Shown here piece after piece: positions 45,896 to 57,430 of a stretch of DNA of 64,000 bases (positions within the stretch are counted from its first letter, which is position 1; each line of letters begins with the position of its first letter). The stretch covers positions 62,001-126,000 of the forward strand of contig MNCI01027002.1 of NCBI GenBank assembly GCA_015680685.1. Reading direction: 5' to 3'. The notes beneath the pieces were generated by a model. The model worked only from the letters and a program-made list of their open reading frames with translations. It ran no database searches and was not told where the DNA came from. Both the position numbers and the translations under genes were made by a program. This DNA comes from Gnetum montanum. Lineage: Eukaryota; Streptophyta; Gnetopsida; Gnetales; Gnetaceae.

Positions 45896-47250
45896 CCACA
45901 TGATTGAGTTGGAATGAGGAGATCTAAATAATTGAGTAAGGTTGCCCATCTATTGAGGTGTTACTTCCACTGGCTTGCATGGGTTCATGGAAAGCTTTGA
46001 CTTGTTGCATGTTGAGCAATTGTTTTTTGTTTGGGCTCTTAGGTTTGTAGATCAACATGGCTCTAGAAGGAAAGATTTCATAAATGATGTAAGGCCCTCT
46101 CCATAATGTCTAGAACTTAGTTCATTTAGGTACGTGTGGGGTTCCAGTAGATAACCTTATCTCCTAGTTGAAATTTCTCTTTCCATATTTTAAGGTCATG
46201 ATACTTTTTGTTGAATGCCTTATGCACTTTATTAAAGGATATGGCTACTAATAGATTTTCATCTAGCACATTCAATTTATTTAATCCTTCATTTTGTGCT
46301 AGGCTAAGGTCAAGGTCCAAGTCATAGGCTATTGAAAGTGTACCGAGCTTGGATTGGATAGGTATAGTAGGTAATTTTTCATACACCAGCTCATAGGGAG
46401 AGTATCCTATAAGAAGTTTCCATTTTGAGAGATATGCCTAGAGGGCATTGTTTAATTTTGTACTTCATGCTCTCCTATCTTTGTTAATAGTTCTTGCTAG
46501 GATCTTAGTGATTTTCCTATTGGTAATTTCTATTTAACTATTAGCTTGGGAGTGGTAGGGTGTTATTAATTTATGTTCAACCCCTAACCATTGCATAAGC
46601 TTGTAAAAAGTAGCATTTGTAAAATGGGTTTTGTTATTAGAAATTAGTGCATGTGGCACCCTAAACCTATTCACAACATTTTCTTATACAAATTGTGTAG
46701 TAGTGGATGATGTACATTAATCAATGGTAATGATTATATAGCCTTTTCATTCGACATGTGTGTGATGGAACCCATGAAGTTGATGCCGCATATGTCAAAG
46801 GATTCTAGTAGTTGAATCCACTATTGAGGTATTTCCATTTATGTGGTCATCCTACCATCTCATTGACAATGTTTACAAAGCAAAAAAATTGGTGGATGTC
46901 CCTCAAGATATTTGGTCAATAATACCCTTCCATTAGGATCTTAATGATCATGCATCTCCTAGAATAATGGGACCCACAAAGACCCTCATGAGCATCCTAG
47001 AGAACACGCAACTAATTAGCATCAAGTACACACCAACAAACTAGGCCATTGGTGCATACCTTATAAAGATATCCATTGATTTTCATCAAACATTTAGCCT
47101 AACGAAGAAACTATTGTTTGTTCCTATAGTGCAAATCTTGTGGCATCTCTTGAGTAAGAAGATAAGTGAGGATGTCATCATACCATTTTGGTTCTATGGG
47201 AATTTTTTTATTTATTGCACTAGCAAAGAGAAGTTATTAGGAAATTGGTC
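45896..47250 (-). pseudogene. Integrase, Athila-like copy C
   Basis: The minus-strand frame shows FVGPIILGDA in the zinc-finger region (about 46980). The core follows (FDICGINFMGSITHT, first Asp position degraded to N), then VPHALISNNKTHFTN and YKLMQWLGVEHKLITPYHSQ (second Asp region and the P-Y-H-x-Q box), then a Glu-containing segment IEITNRKITKILARTINK. The C-terminal part YSPYELVYEKLPTIPIQ is followed by KWKEKFQLGDKVIYW-like sequence, clean over 86 codons (46386-46126). All three regions are recognisable but broken. Confidence 0.85.
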
Positions 47251-47299
47251 AAAGAGTAGGCTCTCCTCCTCTTTGTCATTCCATCATAACTAAGAGAGA

Positions 47300-47775
47300 T
47301 GGTTAGCAACCACATTCTTAGTCCCCTTTTAATCTACCATTGTGAAATTCAATTCTTCAAGATTATAAGACACCATATGACATGTGGGCTTACCATTGTC
47401 TTGTCCATTAGGAAGTAGATGGCACTGTGGTCATTGTGCATAAACACTTTATATCTAAGCACATAGGGCCTACACCTCTCTAGAGCATACACCAATACCA
47501 TTAGTATTTTCACCATTGTGGTGTAATTCAACTATCCACCCACAATGCTTTGACTTACGTAGTGGATGTAATATGGATGTTTCTTGTCATCCAACTATGT
47601 AAGCATAGCTTCCAAGGCATAATTTGATGTAGCTATCATGATATGCAATTGTTTAGGCCAATCAAGTACTCATATAATTGAAGTTTCTTTGAGTTTCTAC
47701 TTGAGGCTTTGTAATTCCTTTTTGCATTTCTTGGTCTAGATGAATGAAACATATTTTTTTATTTGCTCAACCAAT
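47300..47775 (-). pseudogene. RNase H, Athila-like copy C
   Basis: The minus strand reads HYVSQSIVGG, stop, LNYTTMVKILMVLVYALERC, RPYVLRYKVFMHNDHSAIYF and LMDKTMVSP. This matches the gypsy RNase H Y-x-S-[RK]-x-L-...-[LN]-Y-x-x-x-E-x-E-x-L-[AV]-x-V-[YF]-A-L-x-[KR]-[FW]-R-x-Y-L-x-x-x-x-x-x-[VI]-x-x-D-H. The catalytic Glu position has changed; the final T/N-D-H is NDH here. Confidence 0.85.
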
Positions 47776-47779
47776 AGTT

Positions 47780-48575
47780 TTGTGATCTTATGGAAATTCT
47801 CTATGAATCACTAGTAGTAGCTAGTTTGTCTAAGGAATGATCAAACATCTTTAACAATTTTTGATTGGCAACTTATTCCTTGAATGATCCTTATCTTTTC
47901 AAGGTTTACCTCAATCCCTGCCTAAGAAATTCTATGCTCTAGCATAATACCCTTCTAGAGCATCAAATGGCTCTTTTTCCAATTGAGTTGAAGATTCATC
48001 TACCCACACCTTTTAACCACTTTCTAAAGGTAGTTCAAGGCTTGCTCAAATATAGCACCATAGGAAGAGAATTCATCCATGAAGACCTCCACCTCACAAC
48101 CAATTTGTCGCTAAAAAATGTTCAAGAATAAGCATTAAAATGTTGTAGGACCATTTTATAGACCAAAGGGCATCTTTTGATATGGAAATGTCTCCTAGGG
48201 AATTGCGAATGTTGTTTTGGCCTAATCCTCTAGCACAATCTAGATTTGGTTATAGCCACTATAATTATCTAGAAAACTATAATGGAAATGCCCATATATA
48301 GTATCTAACACTTGATCTACAAATGAGAATGAAAAGTAATATTTGAATATTGCCATATTCAATATTTGGAAGTCAATATAGACCTACCAATTACCACCTT
48401 TCTTTGGCACAATCATGAGTGGACTAACCCACTCACAATCCATAATGGGATAGATAAACCCTACATTGAGGATTTGTTTCATTTTCTCTTTAATGATTTG
48501 CTTTAATTTGTAGTTCAACTATCACTGTTGCTACCTCTTTGGCTTCATGGTTAAATCACTGTAGATACGATGTTG
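47780..48575 (-). pseudogene. Reverse transcriptase, Athila-like copy C
   Basis: The segment VDQVLDTIYGHFHYSFLDNY-SGYNQI holds the first catalytic Asp. It is followed by ED-stop-AKTTFAIP, YQKMPFGL-stop-NGPTTF and the active-site strand EVEVFMDEFSSYG near 48090, where Athila elements have VFMDDFSVYG, so one catalytic Asp has become Glu. Upstream, 48570-48300 encodes the ...S-W-V-S-P-L-M-I-V-P-K-K... opening. Stops are mostly TAG at W or Q positions. The FMDD-type motif, different from the YVDD of the Tat element, supports Athila. Confidence 0.9.
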
Positions 48576-48599
48576 TTATATCCTAGAATCAATCTCTAT

Positions 48600-49470
48600 G
48601 AGTTCAAGATATGACTAAGCAAAGGCTATTGGTAATTTGTTAACCACCTTCAATAACATCTATTTCTGTTCAAGAGAAAGAATGACATTGATGATTACTA
48701 GCTTGCCATTTTTCAAAAATTCATACTCCATGTCAGTAGGTAGAGTTTTCAACTCTAAGGGCTCTTGGTTAAAAATTTTAGGGATTTTCAACTCTCTTCA
48801 ATTAGTATCATCATTTACATTATTAGGGAGTTCATGATAGACTTACTCTAGTTTATCCATGCCTTTAACAAAGACACATGCTAGACTCTTAGTAGGTTCG
48901 ATGTAATGTGTGCTACTTCTAAGATCAACTATCAACCATAGGATGCCCTCTTATTTTACAGCTATTGTGTATAGGCACCTTTGAACTTCAAATTCATCTA
49001 CTCATTGTTTACATGCTTTAATGAATATGCTCTTGACACACTAGAGTTTCTGTATGCAGTTGCACCTAGTATCATTATATGCAATGCATGGAGCTCTCTT
49101 CTTCTAGATCTTTTCAAATTCATTCTCCTTGGAACTTTTCAAGGAGAGATCTTTGATGCCCATTCATGCATCAACAATGCTCAACCATGCCCTTCCCATA
49201 ATAATTGGGAAGTCTCCCTTTTATTTGTCAACCTTGAACATTAGAAAATCGATAGGATAGGACCACCCACAAATAGTGGTCATAATATCCTCCATAAGTC
49301 CTAAAAGAATTGTGATTGGCTAGTTTGCCATTTCTAGATGGACATTGCTCTTTTGGAGAAGCAATAAGTTTCATGCTTTGTACATGTCATGGAAAATCAG
49401 ATTGAAACCAGAACTTAAATAAAGAAGAGTCTTGCATGGCTCATGTCTAGCAATTTGCAAGTAGATGAGA
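48600..49470 (-). pseudogene. Protease and PR-RT linker, Athila-like copy C
   Basis: The protease site at 49440-49380 reads PCKTLLYLSSGFNLIF, the counterpart of PCKALMDSGFGVNLIS in copy B, with the catalytic Asp lost. The interval down to about 48600 is colinear with 33640-34450 in copy B, including the VLGRAWLSIVDA-like and EFEKI-like phrases near 49200-49100. Confidence 0.7.
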
Positions 49471-50105
49471 GGACTTTGAGGGTTATATGTTTTTCTTAAA
49501 AGGTTGCTAGCCTTGATCCAATCATTTACAACATGGGTTAACATGATCGTGCAAACCTTAGAAGGAATTTGGTTTGAAGGGCTCTCCAAAGGATTTGATA
49601 TAGAGGATGATGGAGAGATAGGGTGGCTAGCTACATTACTCTGTGAGAAACTTGAAGGACTATTAGGTTGGAAGAATGGTCATTTTTAGGATTTGGATTC
49701 CAAACCATTCAGTTGGAAAGATGGTTGTAAGTTAACAACTGTAGTAGCATTGTGTTGTTGTGGCTATGATGGAATTTCATCTTACATAGATGGAGCAAGA
49801 GGTAATTGGGTTGAGGATGTAGGAGAATGTGCTAAAGGACGAGAAGGATGATATGGATATATGGGTTCCTCTATAGTAAATGGAGAATGAGTTCTATGAT
49901 ACTCTAGAGGGTGGTAGTGATGATAAAAAGAAATGTGACTAAAAGAGTTATGTGGAGACATTAGTTGCTAAACATAGTACCCATATGGATCTGGCTTCCT
50001 ATAAGGGTATGACTCCCTTGGTGGTGGCATTTGTTATAACTGTGGATGTTGCCACTACTAGTATTGCTCATATGGCTATGGTCGAGGTCCACTTGGATAA
50101 TAAAC
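49471..50105 (-). pseudogene. gag C-terminal part, Athila-like copy C
   Basis: Ends like copy B: a Leu/Asn-rich frame (49589-49371), then toward 50105 a Tyr/Pro/His-rich tail with the DPYGYYV phrase near 49995-49975. Similarity to copy B stops sharply near 50105, and unrelated AT-rich DNA follows, so the head of gag has been removed. Confidence 0.65.
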
Positions 50106-52100
50106 TCAACCTTCTATGTGTTTTTCTAGAAAAAATCTTATAGTTCAATGCTATTGAAAAAATCTTGGGTTTGATTGTAGTAGGCAATGTTAAGTTATAA
50201 AGTTCAATTTGGACTATATATTTTGGGGTGAACCTATGTTTCAATTATTTCAAGTTCCAACACCCCTCTACTATGATTGATTCTTTGTAAATTATAGTAG
50301 ATAATACAACATATGTGAATTGATCTTTTTATCAATTCCTCATAGATTAATGCAAATTGTTAGTAGTGTAAACAGAAATTTATTATTTTACCATCTAGTA
50401 CATCAATGTTGTCTTTAAATTATAATCTTACACTGTTCCCTTTTTCGACTTCATTTATAATTCTCCTCCTACTTGAATGCATCATCTCAATTCCATAGGT
50501 TGGATGGGACTTCATCTTACTTTGTACCAAAGAGTCTTTTTGTTCTTCTTCAACTCCTCTAGTTGTGATGACCATTACATCTTCAACTTCATTGGTTAAG
50601 ATAAGTTAACACATACCTTTATTGGTTCATAAGTTAAGATTATAATCACTTGTTGGTTAATATACATTGGATTTATCAATAGACCTTTCTAGTTAGATTA
50701 TTTCTTTCATCAAGCTCATGGATGAATCCTTATTGATTTGTCACTTTCATGAAATGCCCTTAATATTTATTGAGCATTTCCATATTCTTTATTCTCATCA
50801 ACTTCATTTTATTTTAGTCTTTTTTTTGTCATTCACTTAGCTATTTCAATTGAATTCTCTACAATAAAACTTCTTATTAATATTCTATTAATTAGTTTTT
50901 GAATTTTGTACAATTTATTAACCTTATGAGGTGTTCATGTAACACATCTTTTTGTAGTTAATTCTTACTCCACATTATTATGCATTAAACTTCATAAAAG
51001 TCTTTTTTAGAATATTGTCACATGGATAATGGGTAGTATTGTTTAACATTTCTCTTCAATCTTAAAAAATATTTTATTTAATCATTATCTTGAAGCAAAT
51101 ACCTTAAAATGTGTCCATTGGAATATGACGATGAAACTAAAATTTCATTGTAGACCCAGAAGATTTGTTACAAAAATTAATTTATCTAAAATGCATCAAC
51201 AATAGTTAATCCTACATAGAGTAGATGTATTTAATATTCATGTCTTTCACTAACAAGGAATCATTAAATACTACTTTATTGGATATACAAAGAAGAAAAT
51301 AAATATCAATACATGTTATTTTATTTCTCTATGGTCGAGTTTACAAATGTACATTGTTACTTAGAAATACCAAATGAGTATCAATATAAATAAGTAAAGA
51401 TGCTTAGAAAATTTAGAAGTTCTTTAACACATTGTTATTTGTCATTCAAAAATTGTATAAAGAGGCATGTATTCAGTCAACAAAAAGGGGAAAAATATTT
51501 GCAAACACTAATTTTATTAATGTAAAACAAGAATATCTCTTTCTCCTACTTTTTCTTGGAATTGGAAATGATCATCTTAATGCCAACTAGTTATCAAATT
51601 TTCTTGCTACTTTTATACGACGTGTGATCTTTTTAGATTAGGAATTGATTCAAAACAACATTTGACTTTACTAAAGTTCTTTCAAAAGAGTGGCTTCTAG
51701 GCATTCATAACTATGAGAGGAAGAATGAATCAAAACACAAACTTGCAGTTGTTCAATCTCTTCAAGAAAATTAAAAAACTAATTGAGCACAAAATCATTT
51801 TTCCAAGATGGTATATCTATTAATTTGATGAGCACAAGCTTAACTTTGAAGTTGTTTTGTTAAGCATGAGTACTTTACAATGTTCTTAGCTTTGGATGAT
51901 AATTTTACCAAGTTGTATAAGTTTAAAATGCAAGAGAGCATTCATTTCCTCTATTCTCTAACCACCTCTTCCTTATTTTTCTTTTATCTTTATTTTTATA
52001 TTTTATTCTTTTATAAACTTATGTTGGATTCTTTTCTTTTCTCTTTTACTTTTCTGAAAAGAAGTCTGTGTAACATGTAACTGTTGGCTAATTTAAAAAA
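50106..52100. other. AT-rich spacer, no gene
   Basis: No domain or repeat that I can support. Several Phe/Leu-rich short frames come from T-rich sequence. Confidence 0.6.
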
Positions 52101-52206
52101 GGTTTTCCTTGCATAGTGCTTTTGCCTCATTAACGACTTATCTAATATAAAAATTCTAATAATAAATAAATTCTTTGGAGCGAAGGTAATATGTCCGTGG
52201 AAGCAG

Positions 52207-52686
52207 TTATATGGGTAGAGGAGCATACCCGTACTCGTTGTGTGCATGCCTACAGTCGGCATGTCTATAACCAAAAAAAATCTCATCTTTTTTTAATGGT
52301 ATAGATGTATTCATGATTTTTTCATCGTACCATGGATGGGAGGCTGCTACTAAAAATCCTAGGGACAAGAGTTGAACCAGTACGGTACACCAGAAATTCA
52401 GATAGCACCCATGTTTATCTGCAACCAGGTAAGAAAGACCCAGGCTATCCATAGAGTCTGTATTCATGGATGAAAATTCAAGGACCACTGACCGTTGCCA
52501 GCTACCCTTAGCTTTATGCATGAGAATACCATGAAAGAGACGGATCCAAGGCACAGGGACCATAGCTTTTTCCTTCCAAACAAATGAGTGGAGAGTAGTA
52601 TTAATGCAGGGCATAACGCATTGATTCACGTGTCCCTTCACATTTAAATTCATTGGGATAAGAATAAGATGAAACCAGAGCGCCAC
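52207..52686 (-). CDS. Unrecognised 159-codon ORF in a less AT-rich island
   Basis: An uninterrupted minus-strand frame ends at a TAA. Its start is not certain; a Met opens it, but coding-like composition extends upstream to about 52790. Residues include CVMPCINTTLHSFVWKEK, WIRLFHGILMHKAKGSWQ, LEFSSMNTDSMDSLGLSYLV and a Cys/His-rich end YRHADCRHAHNEYGYAPL. I do not recognise a family. The island has higher GC than its surroundings and contains an imperfect internal duplication (52350-52460 vs 52670-52760). It could be a relic of a host transcript (for example a 3' untranslated region) or a transposon fragment; a protein-coding role is doubtful. Confidence 0.3.
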   Translation of the reverse strand: MALWFHLILIPMNLNVKGHVNQCVMPCINTTLHSFVWKEKAMVPVPWIRLFHGILMHKAKGSWQRSVVLEFSSMNTDSMDSLGLSYLVADKHGCYLNFWCTVLVQLLSLGFLVAASHPWYDEKIMNTSIPLKKDEIFFGYRHADCRHAHNEYGYAPLPI

Positions 52687-52765
52687 ACCAGTAAATACAG
52701 CAGAGCACCCTTAATTCATGAGGGGTTTCATAGCCCAGGGGATCAGAGTATGATATAGAACCTTA
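52340..52765. repeat. Two imperfect direct repeats about 310 bp apart
   Basis: CCAGAAATTCAGATAGCACCC...AGACCCAGGCTATCCATAGAG (52389-52460) resembles CCAGTAAATACAGCAGAGCACCC...CATAGCCCAGGGGATCAGAG (52687-52750). The flanking AGTTGAACCAGTACGGTACAC resembles GATGAAACCAGAGCGCCACAC. Similarity is moderate. Confidence 0.5.
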
Positions 52766-52789
52766 ACAGTAACATAGGAGCCAAACCAC

Positions 52790-54112
52790 TATAGCATAAA
52801 CCAGCAGAGTATGGCAAATCAACTGCGAAAATCAAAATGTAGGCCATGGTTGCTCAAGAGTCAAACATTATTTAAGCTTGAGAAGCATGGCAAACAAAGC
52901 ACAAAAAGGATGTTAAGAGAAAGCGTTTTGAAAGTCCAAAATTTAGAAAGTGACTATAAGCTATTGATTTACTGATAAACCAGAAAAATGTACAATAGGT
53001 TTGACTTACTGGTAAACAAGAAAAAGTACAAGCCGCATACTACTGCCAATAAAACAACTTGGGTCATTTGATATACAAAGAAATTTTAAGGTTTGGATAT
53101 CTATATTTCAAATAATAAAAACCAAGGGAAATGACAGAAGTTTGAAAAGAATGAAAATGGGATTCCATATCTTTTATTTTGGTCAAGATGCTAACTATTA
53201 ATCATAGATTTGTAATGCTAATTAATATTCTATCCAGTCTCGGAAGAGCTGCCTATCAGTAAAGCTAAATAATATTCAATCCATAACATTCCGATAGAGC
53301 TTATCCATAATATACAAGTATACATTCTCTACTATGGTTTTAACCAAGTTCCCAATTTTTAACCAATATTTCAAAAACCCTGAAAAATGTAGAAGGAGAA
53401 AAATGTATATATTTGAATAGTTTTAGAGAGGCCTTTATTTAAATAGTTATGTGCTTCTATTCTTACATAGAAGGTTTGGGATCTTATTATCTGAAAGTTG
53501 AAATATGTAGATGGGAGAAAGTTCCCAATGAAAATTGGATACTTAGATTGTGTAATACAAATAGCATTGAAAATGAATATGGCATTTCATACAATGTCCT
53601 GCACATTAGACAGATGATATATTAAAGCTATAAATTTGGTTGACTTGTTTCAAATGTTACACAACTATTTAGTGATTTTCTTAATGATGTTTTCTAAACT
53701 TACAGTATGTATATTTCTGCTATTCAATAGATCGAGAGGGCTTGCAGCCATAATAAACTTTCAATTTTAGTTTCAATTTAGTAAGACAAATAATATTTCA
53801 AAAACTCTAGAAAAATGTAAAAGGGAACAAATATTTCTATTTGAAAAGTATGAGAGGATGCCTTAATTCAAAGACAAACTAGTTATCTACTGTTATTCCT
53901 ATGGAGCAAGAATAGGATCTCATTATCTGAGAGTTGAAAGAGGTAGATGATTGAAAATTTCTCATTATATATGAATAAATATGGGCCAAAAGTCTCAAGA
54001 TATAGTTTAGACAAAGACTTGTAATTAAATATTTGAAAATGTTTAAAAGTCTACAAATACCACAAGTTTTCCAAAAATACAAATATTTTATATTTTATCC
54101 AAGAATCTCCAA
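52790..54112. other. AT-rich spacer, no gene; left part of a tandem unit at its end
   Basis: No coding. A pair of related blocks (53340-53540 and 53780-53960) share phrases such as AAAAACCCTGAAAAATGTA/AAAAACTCTAGAAAAATGTA and GATCTTATTATCTGAAAGTTGAAA/GATCTCATTATCTGAGAGTTGAAA, so the interval contains a degenerate duplication of about 440-bp spacing. The last 90 bp are one unit of a local tandem repeat that continues after the LINE. Confidence 0.6.
53370..53960. repeat. Degenerate direct duplication, about 440-bp spacing
   Basis: Two blocks each contain a TTTCAAAAAC-CT-GAAAAATGTA phrase (53370, 53803) followed by a TATTTGAA-AGT-TGAGAGG phrase and then the ATCT-ATTATCTGA-AGTTGAAA phrase (53481, 53915). 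Confidence 0.65.
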
Positions 54113-54128
54113 ACGATAGGTCTTAGTT
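54113..54128. repeat. LINE target-site duplication, left
   Basis: ACGATAGGTCTTAGTT; identical 16-mer at 59743-59758. Confidence 0.9.
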
Positions 54129-54142
54129 TTTTTTTTTTTTTA
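54129..54142 (-). other. Poly(A) tail of the LINE
   Basis: An uninterrupted T run on the plus strand directly after the left target duplication is the poly(A) tail of the minus-strand element; a few T of the run may belong to the duplication. Confidence 0.85.
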
Positions 54143-54760
54143 GGAAAAGGTCGTGCGAAATCTATTCCAAAAAAGAGAATGCGCTACGCCTGCAACGTAG
54201 CGTGGGCCAGCAATCGTGGCCCCACAGCAAGAGCCCCCAGGACCGCAAGGGACGGACCACGTACCACCCCGCACTCAGCGCAGAATCCCACGTCCCAGGG
54301 GGACCGTATACCAAGATACAAGGAAGCAAAGCAGCTGGGAAAAGATACAGAGATAAAAAACAAAAAACAAAAACAAAAACAGAAGCTGATCCTGCAGCAC
54401 CAGCAGAAGCCCGCAGAACTACCCGCCGGGCTGCTGTAGGCCGGCTTGTCCATGCTCAGCCAACCGTGCAGCAAGGCGGCGCCGATTCTCTGTGATCAGC
54501 TGAGCAATTCCCGTCCTGCAATTCTGCAGGATGCCCTCAAACCAGAGTTGTGATGGTTGAGTATGAGGGGTTGATGTCTGATTCTTCGAGTTGCTGGAAG
54601 TGGCGTCCGGCGGGTCCTTCACCTGAGGCGGCCTTGGACGATGCTGATCCTGATCAGCGTCCGGGTATTGGATGTTCTGTATCGTGTCTGCCCCAACGAC
54701 AGTTGAATTACCACGCGCCAGCCCGGTCGTGCCTGCAGCCGATCCCTCCGGGCTATGGCT
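54143..54760 (-). other. 3' untranslated region of the LINE
   Basis: About 600 bp of GC-rich DNA between the end of ORF2 and the poly(A) tail. It includes a short A-rich simple run on plus (54355-54385, CAAAAA repeats). The frames present on both strands are random. Confidence 0.6.
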
Positions 54761-54903
54761 TTATCTACCACTGGTCCCCGCGGTCGCAGGGTGAGCGCCC
54801 CGCGCAAGGTCCGCAGCCCTTCTAGGCCAATCCGTATGGGTGCTCCCGTCCCTTGCGATCGTAATCTCTTGCCAAAGCTTCCTGAACCTTTCACATAACG
54901 TAG

Positions 54904-55092
54904 CGGGGGGGGGGGGGGGGGGGNNNNNNNNNNNNNNNNNNNNNNNNNNNNNNNNNNNNNNNNNNNNNNNNNNNNNNNNNNNNNNNNNNNNNNNNNNNNN
55001 NNNNNNNNNNNNNNNNNNNNNNNNNNNNNNNNNNNNNNNNNNNNNNNNNNNNNNNNNNNNNNNNNNNNNNNNNNNNNNNNNNNNNNNNNNNN
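54904..55092. other. Assembly gap with homopolymer G run
   Basis: A run of G (54904-54923) is followed by 169 N (54924-55092). The G run is probably a sequencing or gap-filling artefact at the gap edge rather than genomic sequence; ORF2 coding resumes on both sides. Confidence 0.9.
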
Positions 55093-57189
55093 AGTAGCAT
55101 GATTGCACAGGGGGCAATGTGGACTAATCCCCAGGCCTCTGCACTGCAGGAACATCCAAACGGGAAGGGCCTTTTGAAGGATCAGCCACCCAAACACCTT
55201 GATCTTCTCTGGGATTGACCCTCACCAGAGTAGCCGCCAGCGTGGGTCCGGTGGGAACTGCACCCTGAGGTACTATCGGGGATGAAGGGGTTCGTCAGCG
55301 CCCCCCATCGCCACCACGTGTGCACAAAGGTGCTTCCAAACAAGAGAGTCCGAGCTAGTAGCCCTCCAGGGCCGATATTTCTACCACAAAAGCTGTGCCC
55401 AGGTGGAGGGGTCCTCTTGTGTGGTGGATAGTCTCCAAACCAAGCGCTGCCACCCCAACGCAACCTCCTCCGTGAAGGGGAGAATGCCGACCCCCCGGCC
55501 TTGCGAGGCTGCGCAATGGTGGCCCAATCCACCAGGTGCATCTTTGCCCCCCCCTTCTTGCCCGACCAAACGAAGTTGCGCAGGATCACGTCAATTTTTG
55601 TGACAACGCCGGCTGGCAGGGCAGCGATTGAGGCCCCGAATCTGGCCATCGCCCCAAGCACCGTGGTCGCCAGCACGATCTTTTCTTTATGGGAGAGGAA
55701 TTGATTCGTCCAATGAACCGTGCGCTACTGAATTCGCATCAGTAAGGCCTGCCAGGTTTTTCTTTTATGCCAGTTGTGGATGGGGATGCCCAGATATCGA
55801 TCCTCCCTCGCCCCTGGCAGAATCCCCAGGATTTAAATAATTCTACTGCGCACTGTCTGGTGCGTGTGTGTGAAGTACAACACGGACTTCCCAGTGTTCA
55901 TTTGTAACCCGACCTCCCGTTGGAACCGGTCAAGCGCCCTCATCAGCGCCTTGACCTGCGGCACGACAACCCTGACATAGATCATGGTGTCATCCGCGTA
56001 ATGGGCAGTGAGGCAACGCACACCATGTATGTCTAGACCTAGGATGCCTTCGGCCATACAATAACTTTGTAGGAGATCCATTAGCATAAGAAAGAGGAGG
56101 GGGGAGAGAGGATCGCCTTGCCGCAGGCCACAGCCAGTCCCCTAGAAACCCCATAAGTGCCCATCAATATCCAGGGAGTACCGGCCACTCCTTTGTATCT
56201 GTAAGCAGAGCTCCACGAAGTCTCGATCCAAACCTTTGGCAATCATCACTTTCCGCAGGGCTGCCCAGCTAACAGTGTCATAGACCTTCGTGATGTCTAG
56301 CTTGATGCAGAGGCCTGAAAATTTCGCACGGCGAAGAGAGTGCTGGATTTCCTGCAGTAGCAGAACCTGATCCTGAAGGTGGCAGCCCGTAATGAACGCA
56401 GCCTGGTTTTTCCCCACCAAACGGGGCATGAGAGGGCGCATTCTGGCAAGAAGCATATGGGAGAACAGCCTGAGAAGAGAGTTGCAGACACCAATGGGCC
56501 GAAAGTGCCCCAGTGCAGTGGGTGTCTCGGTTTTAGGCATGAGGACCACGCGGGAGCAGTCTATTTCTTTGCGAACCTGCCTCCAGAGTAGCATGTGGTT
56601 AAAAGCATCAAGAAGGTTCGCGCCTAGTACCTCTTCATACTCGCCGAAGAATTCAATGGGCCAACCATCCGGTCCAGGTGCCTTATTCGCCTGCATATCT
56701 TTCAACGTGTCGCGAAGTTCCTGACGGGAAAAGGGGGAAAGCAGCCACACGTTTTCTGTTTGGGTCACAACCTGCGGGATGGGCACGGAGATCGGGTCAG
56801 TGGCCTACCACGCCCATACCTACTACCAGTAGCGCTGCAGTCCATCCACTCCAGCCTGAGAGGGCGTCTGCGTGTCCTGCAGGAAACGTTACAGGGGACG
56901 ATAGTGTTTTCTGCGATGCTCCACCGCCTGGGAAAAGAAAAATCTCGTATGTCTGTCCCCCGATTGCAGCCACTGAATCCGAGCCCGTTGTCGCCAATAT
57001 TCTTCCTCTTCGTGGTGTAAGACCTACAGCCTCGCCAGGACGGCGAGCTCATCGTTATTCGTGTTAGTGCTCTGTTCCTGTTTGGCCTGTATCTCCCCTT
57101 ACCGCGTCTGGATCCGAGCTCGCTGTTCACTGAAATTCTATTTTGCATCTTTGGGGAGGTATTTTATTTTCTGTTTCAGCAACTGTAAT

Positions 57190-57430
57190 GCGTTCTACAG
57201 GAATTCGCGTGGGTCCTCCTGTCGCACCGTGGGCTGCGCTTGCCACGTCGTGCATTGTGCCTACTACCTTGAGTCCCGCGCCTGTTGCCTCGAGTCCCAC
57301 GCCTACCGCGTCGCCTGCCGCGTCGGGCGCTGCGCCTACCACCTTGTGTCCTGCTTCTGCCTCAACGTGTGCGCCTGCCGCCTCGTATGTTGCACCTGCC
57401 GCGTCGTGTACTGGGTTTGCCTTGCTTGTG
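57190..57430 (-). repeat. GC-rich minisatellite inside ORF2
   Basis: Degenerate copies of a 15-21-bp phrase (plus strand CCTGCCGCGTCGTGTGCTG-like). One minus-strand frame reads as Ala/Gly-rich repeats (AAGATYEAAGAH, GAAPDAAGDA). The same kind of repeat forms the start of ORF1 at 59530-59700. Confidence 0.75.

Larger units (their letters stand above)
39912..50105 (-). mobile_element. Athila-like element copy C: gag, PR, RT, RH, INT, third ORF, 3' LTR (minus strand)
   Basis: The most complete Athila relative in the window, on the minus strand: gag tail (50105-49500), protease (about 49400), RT (48570-47780), RNase H (47760-47300), integrase (47250-45900), an unrecognised third ORF (43857-41050) and LTR (41030-39912). 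The gag head, PBS and 5' LTR are missing, cut at about 50105, where similarity to copy B ends abruptly after CCACTTGGATAATAA. Linking the third ORF and LTR to this element rests on order and strand. Confidence 0.65.

Noticed and set aside
54840-55197. ORFs containing long runs of undetermined residues
   Set aside because: They span the N gap and the artificial G run.
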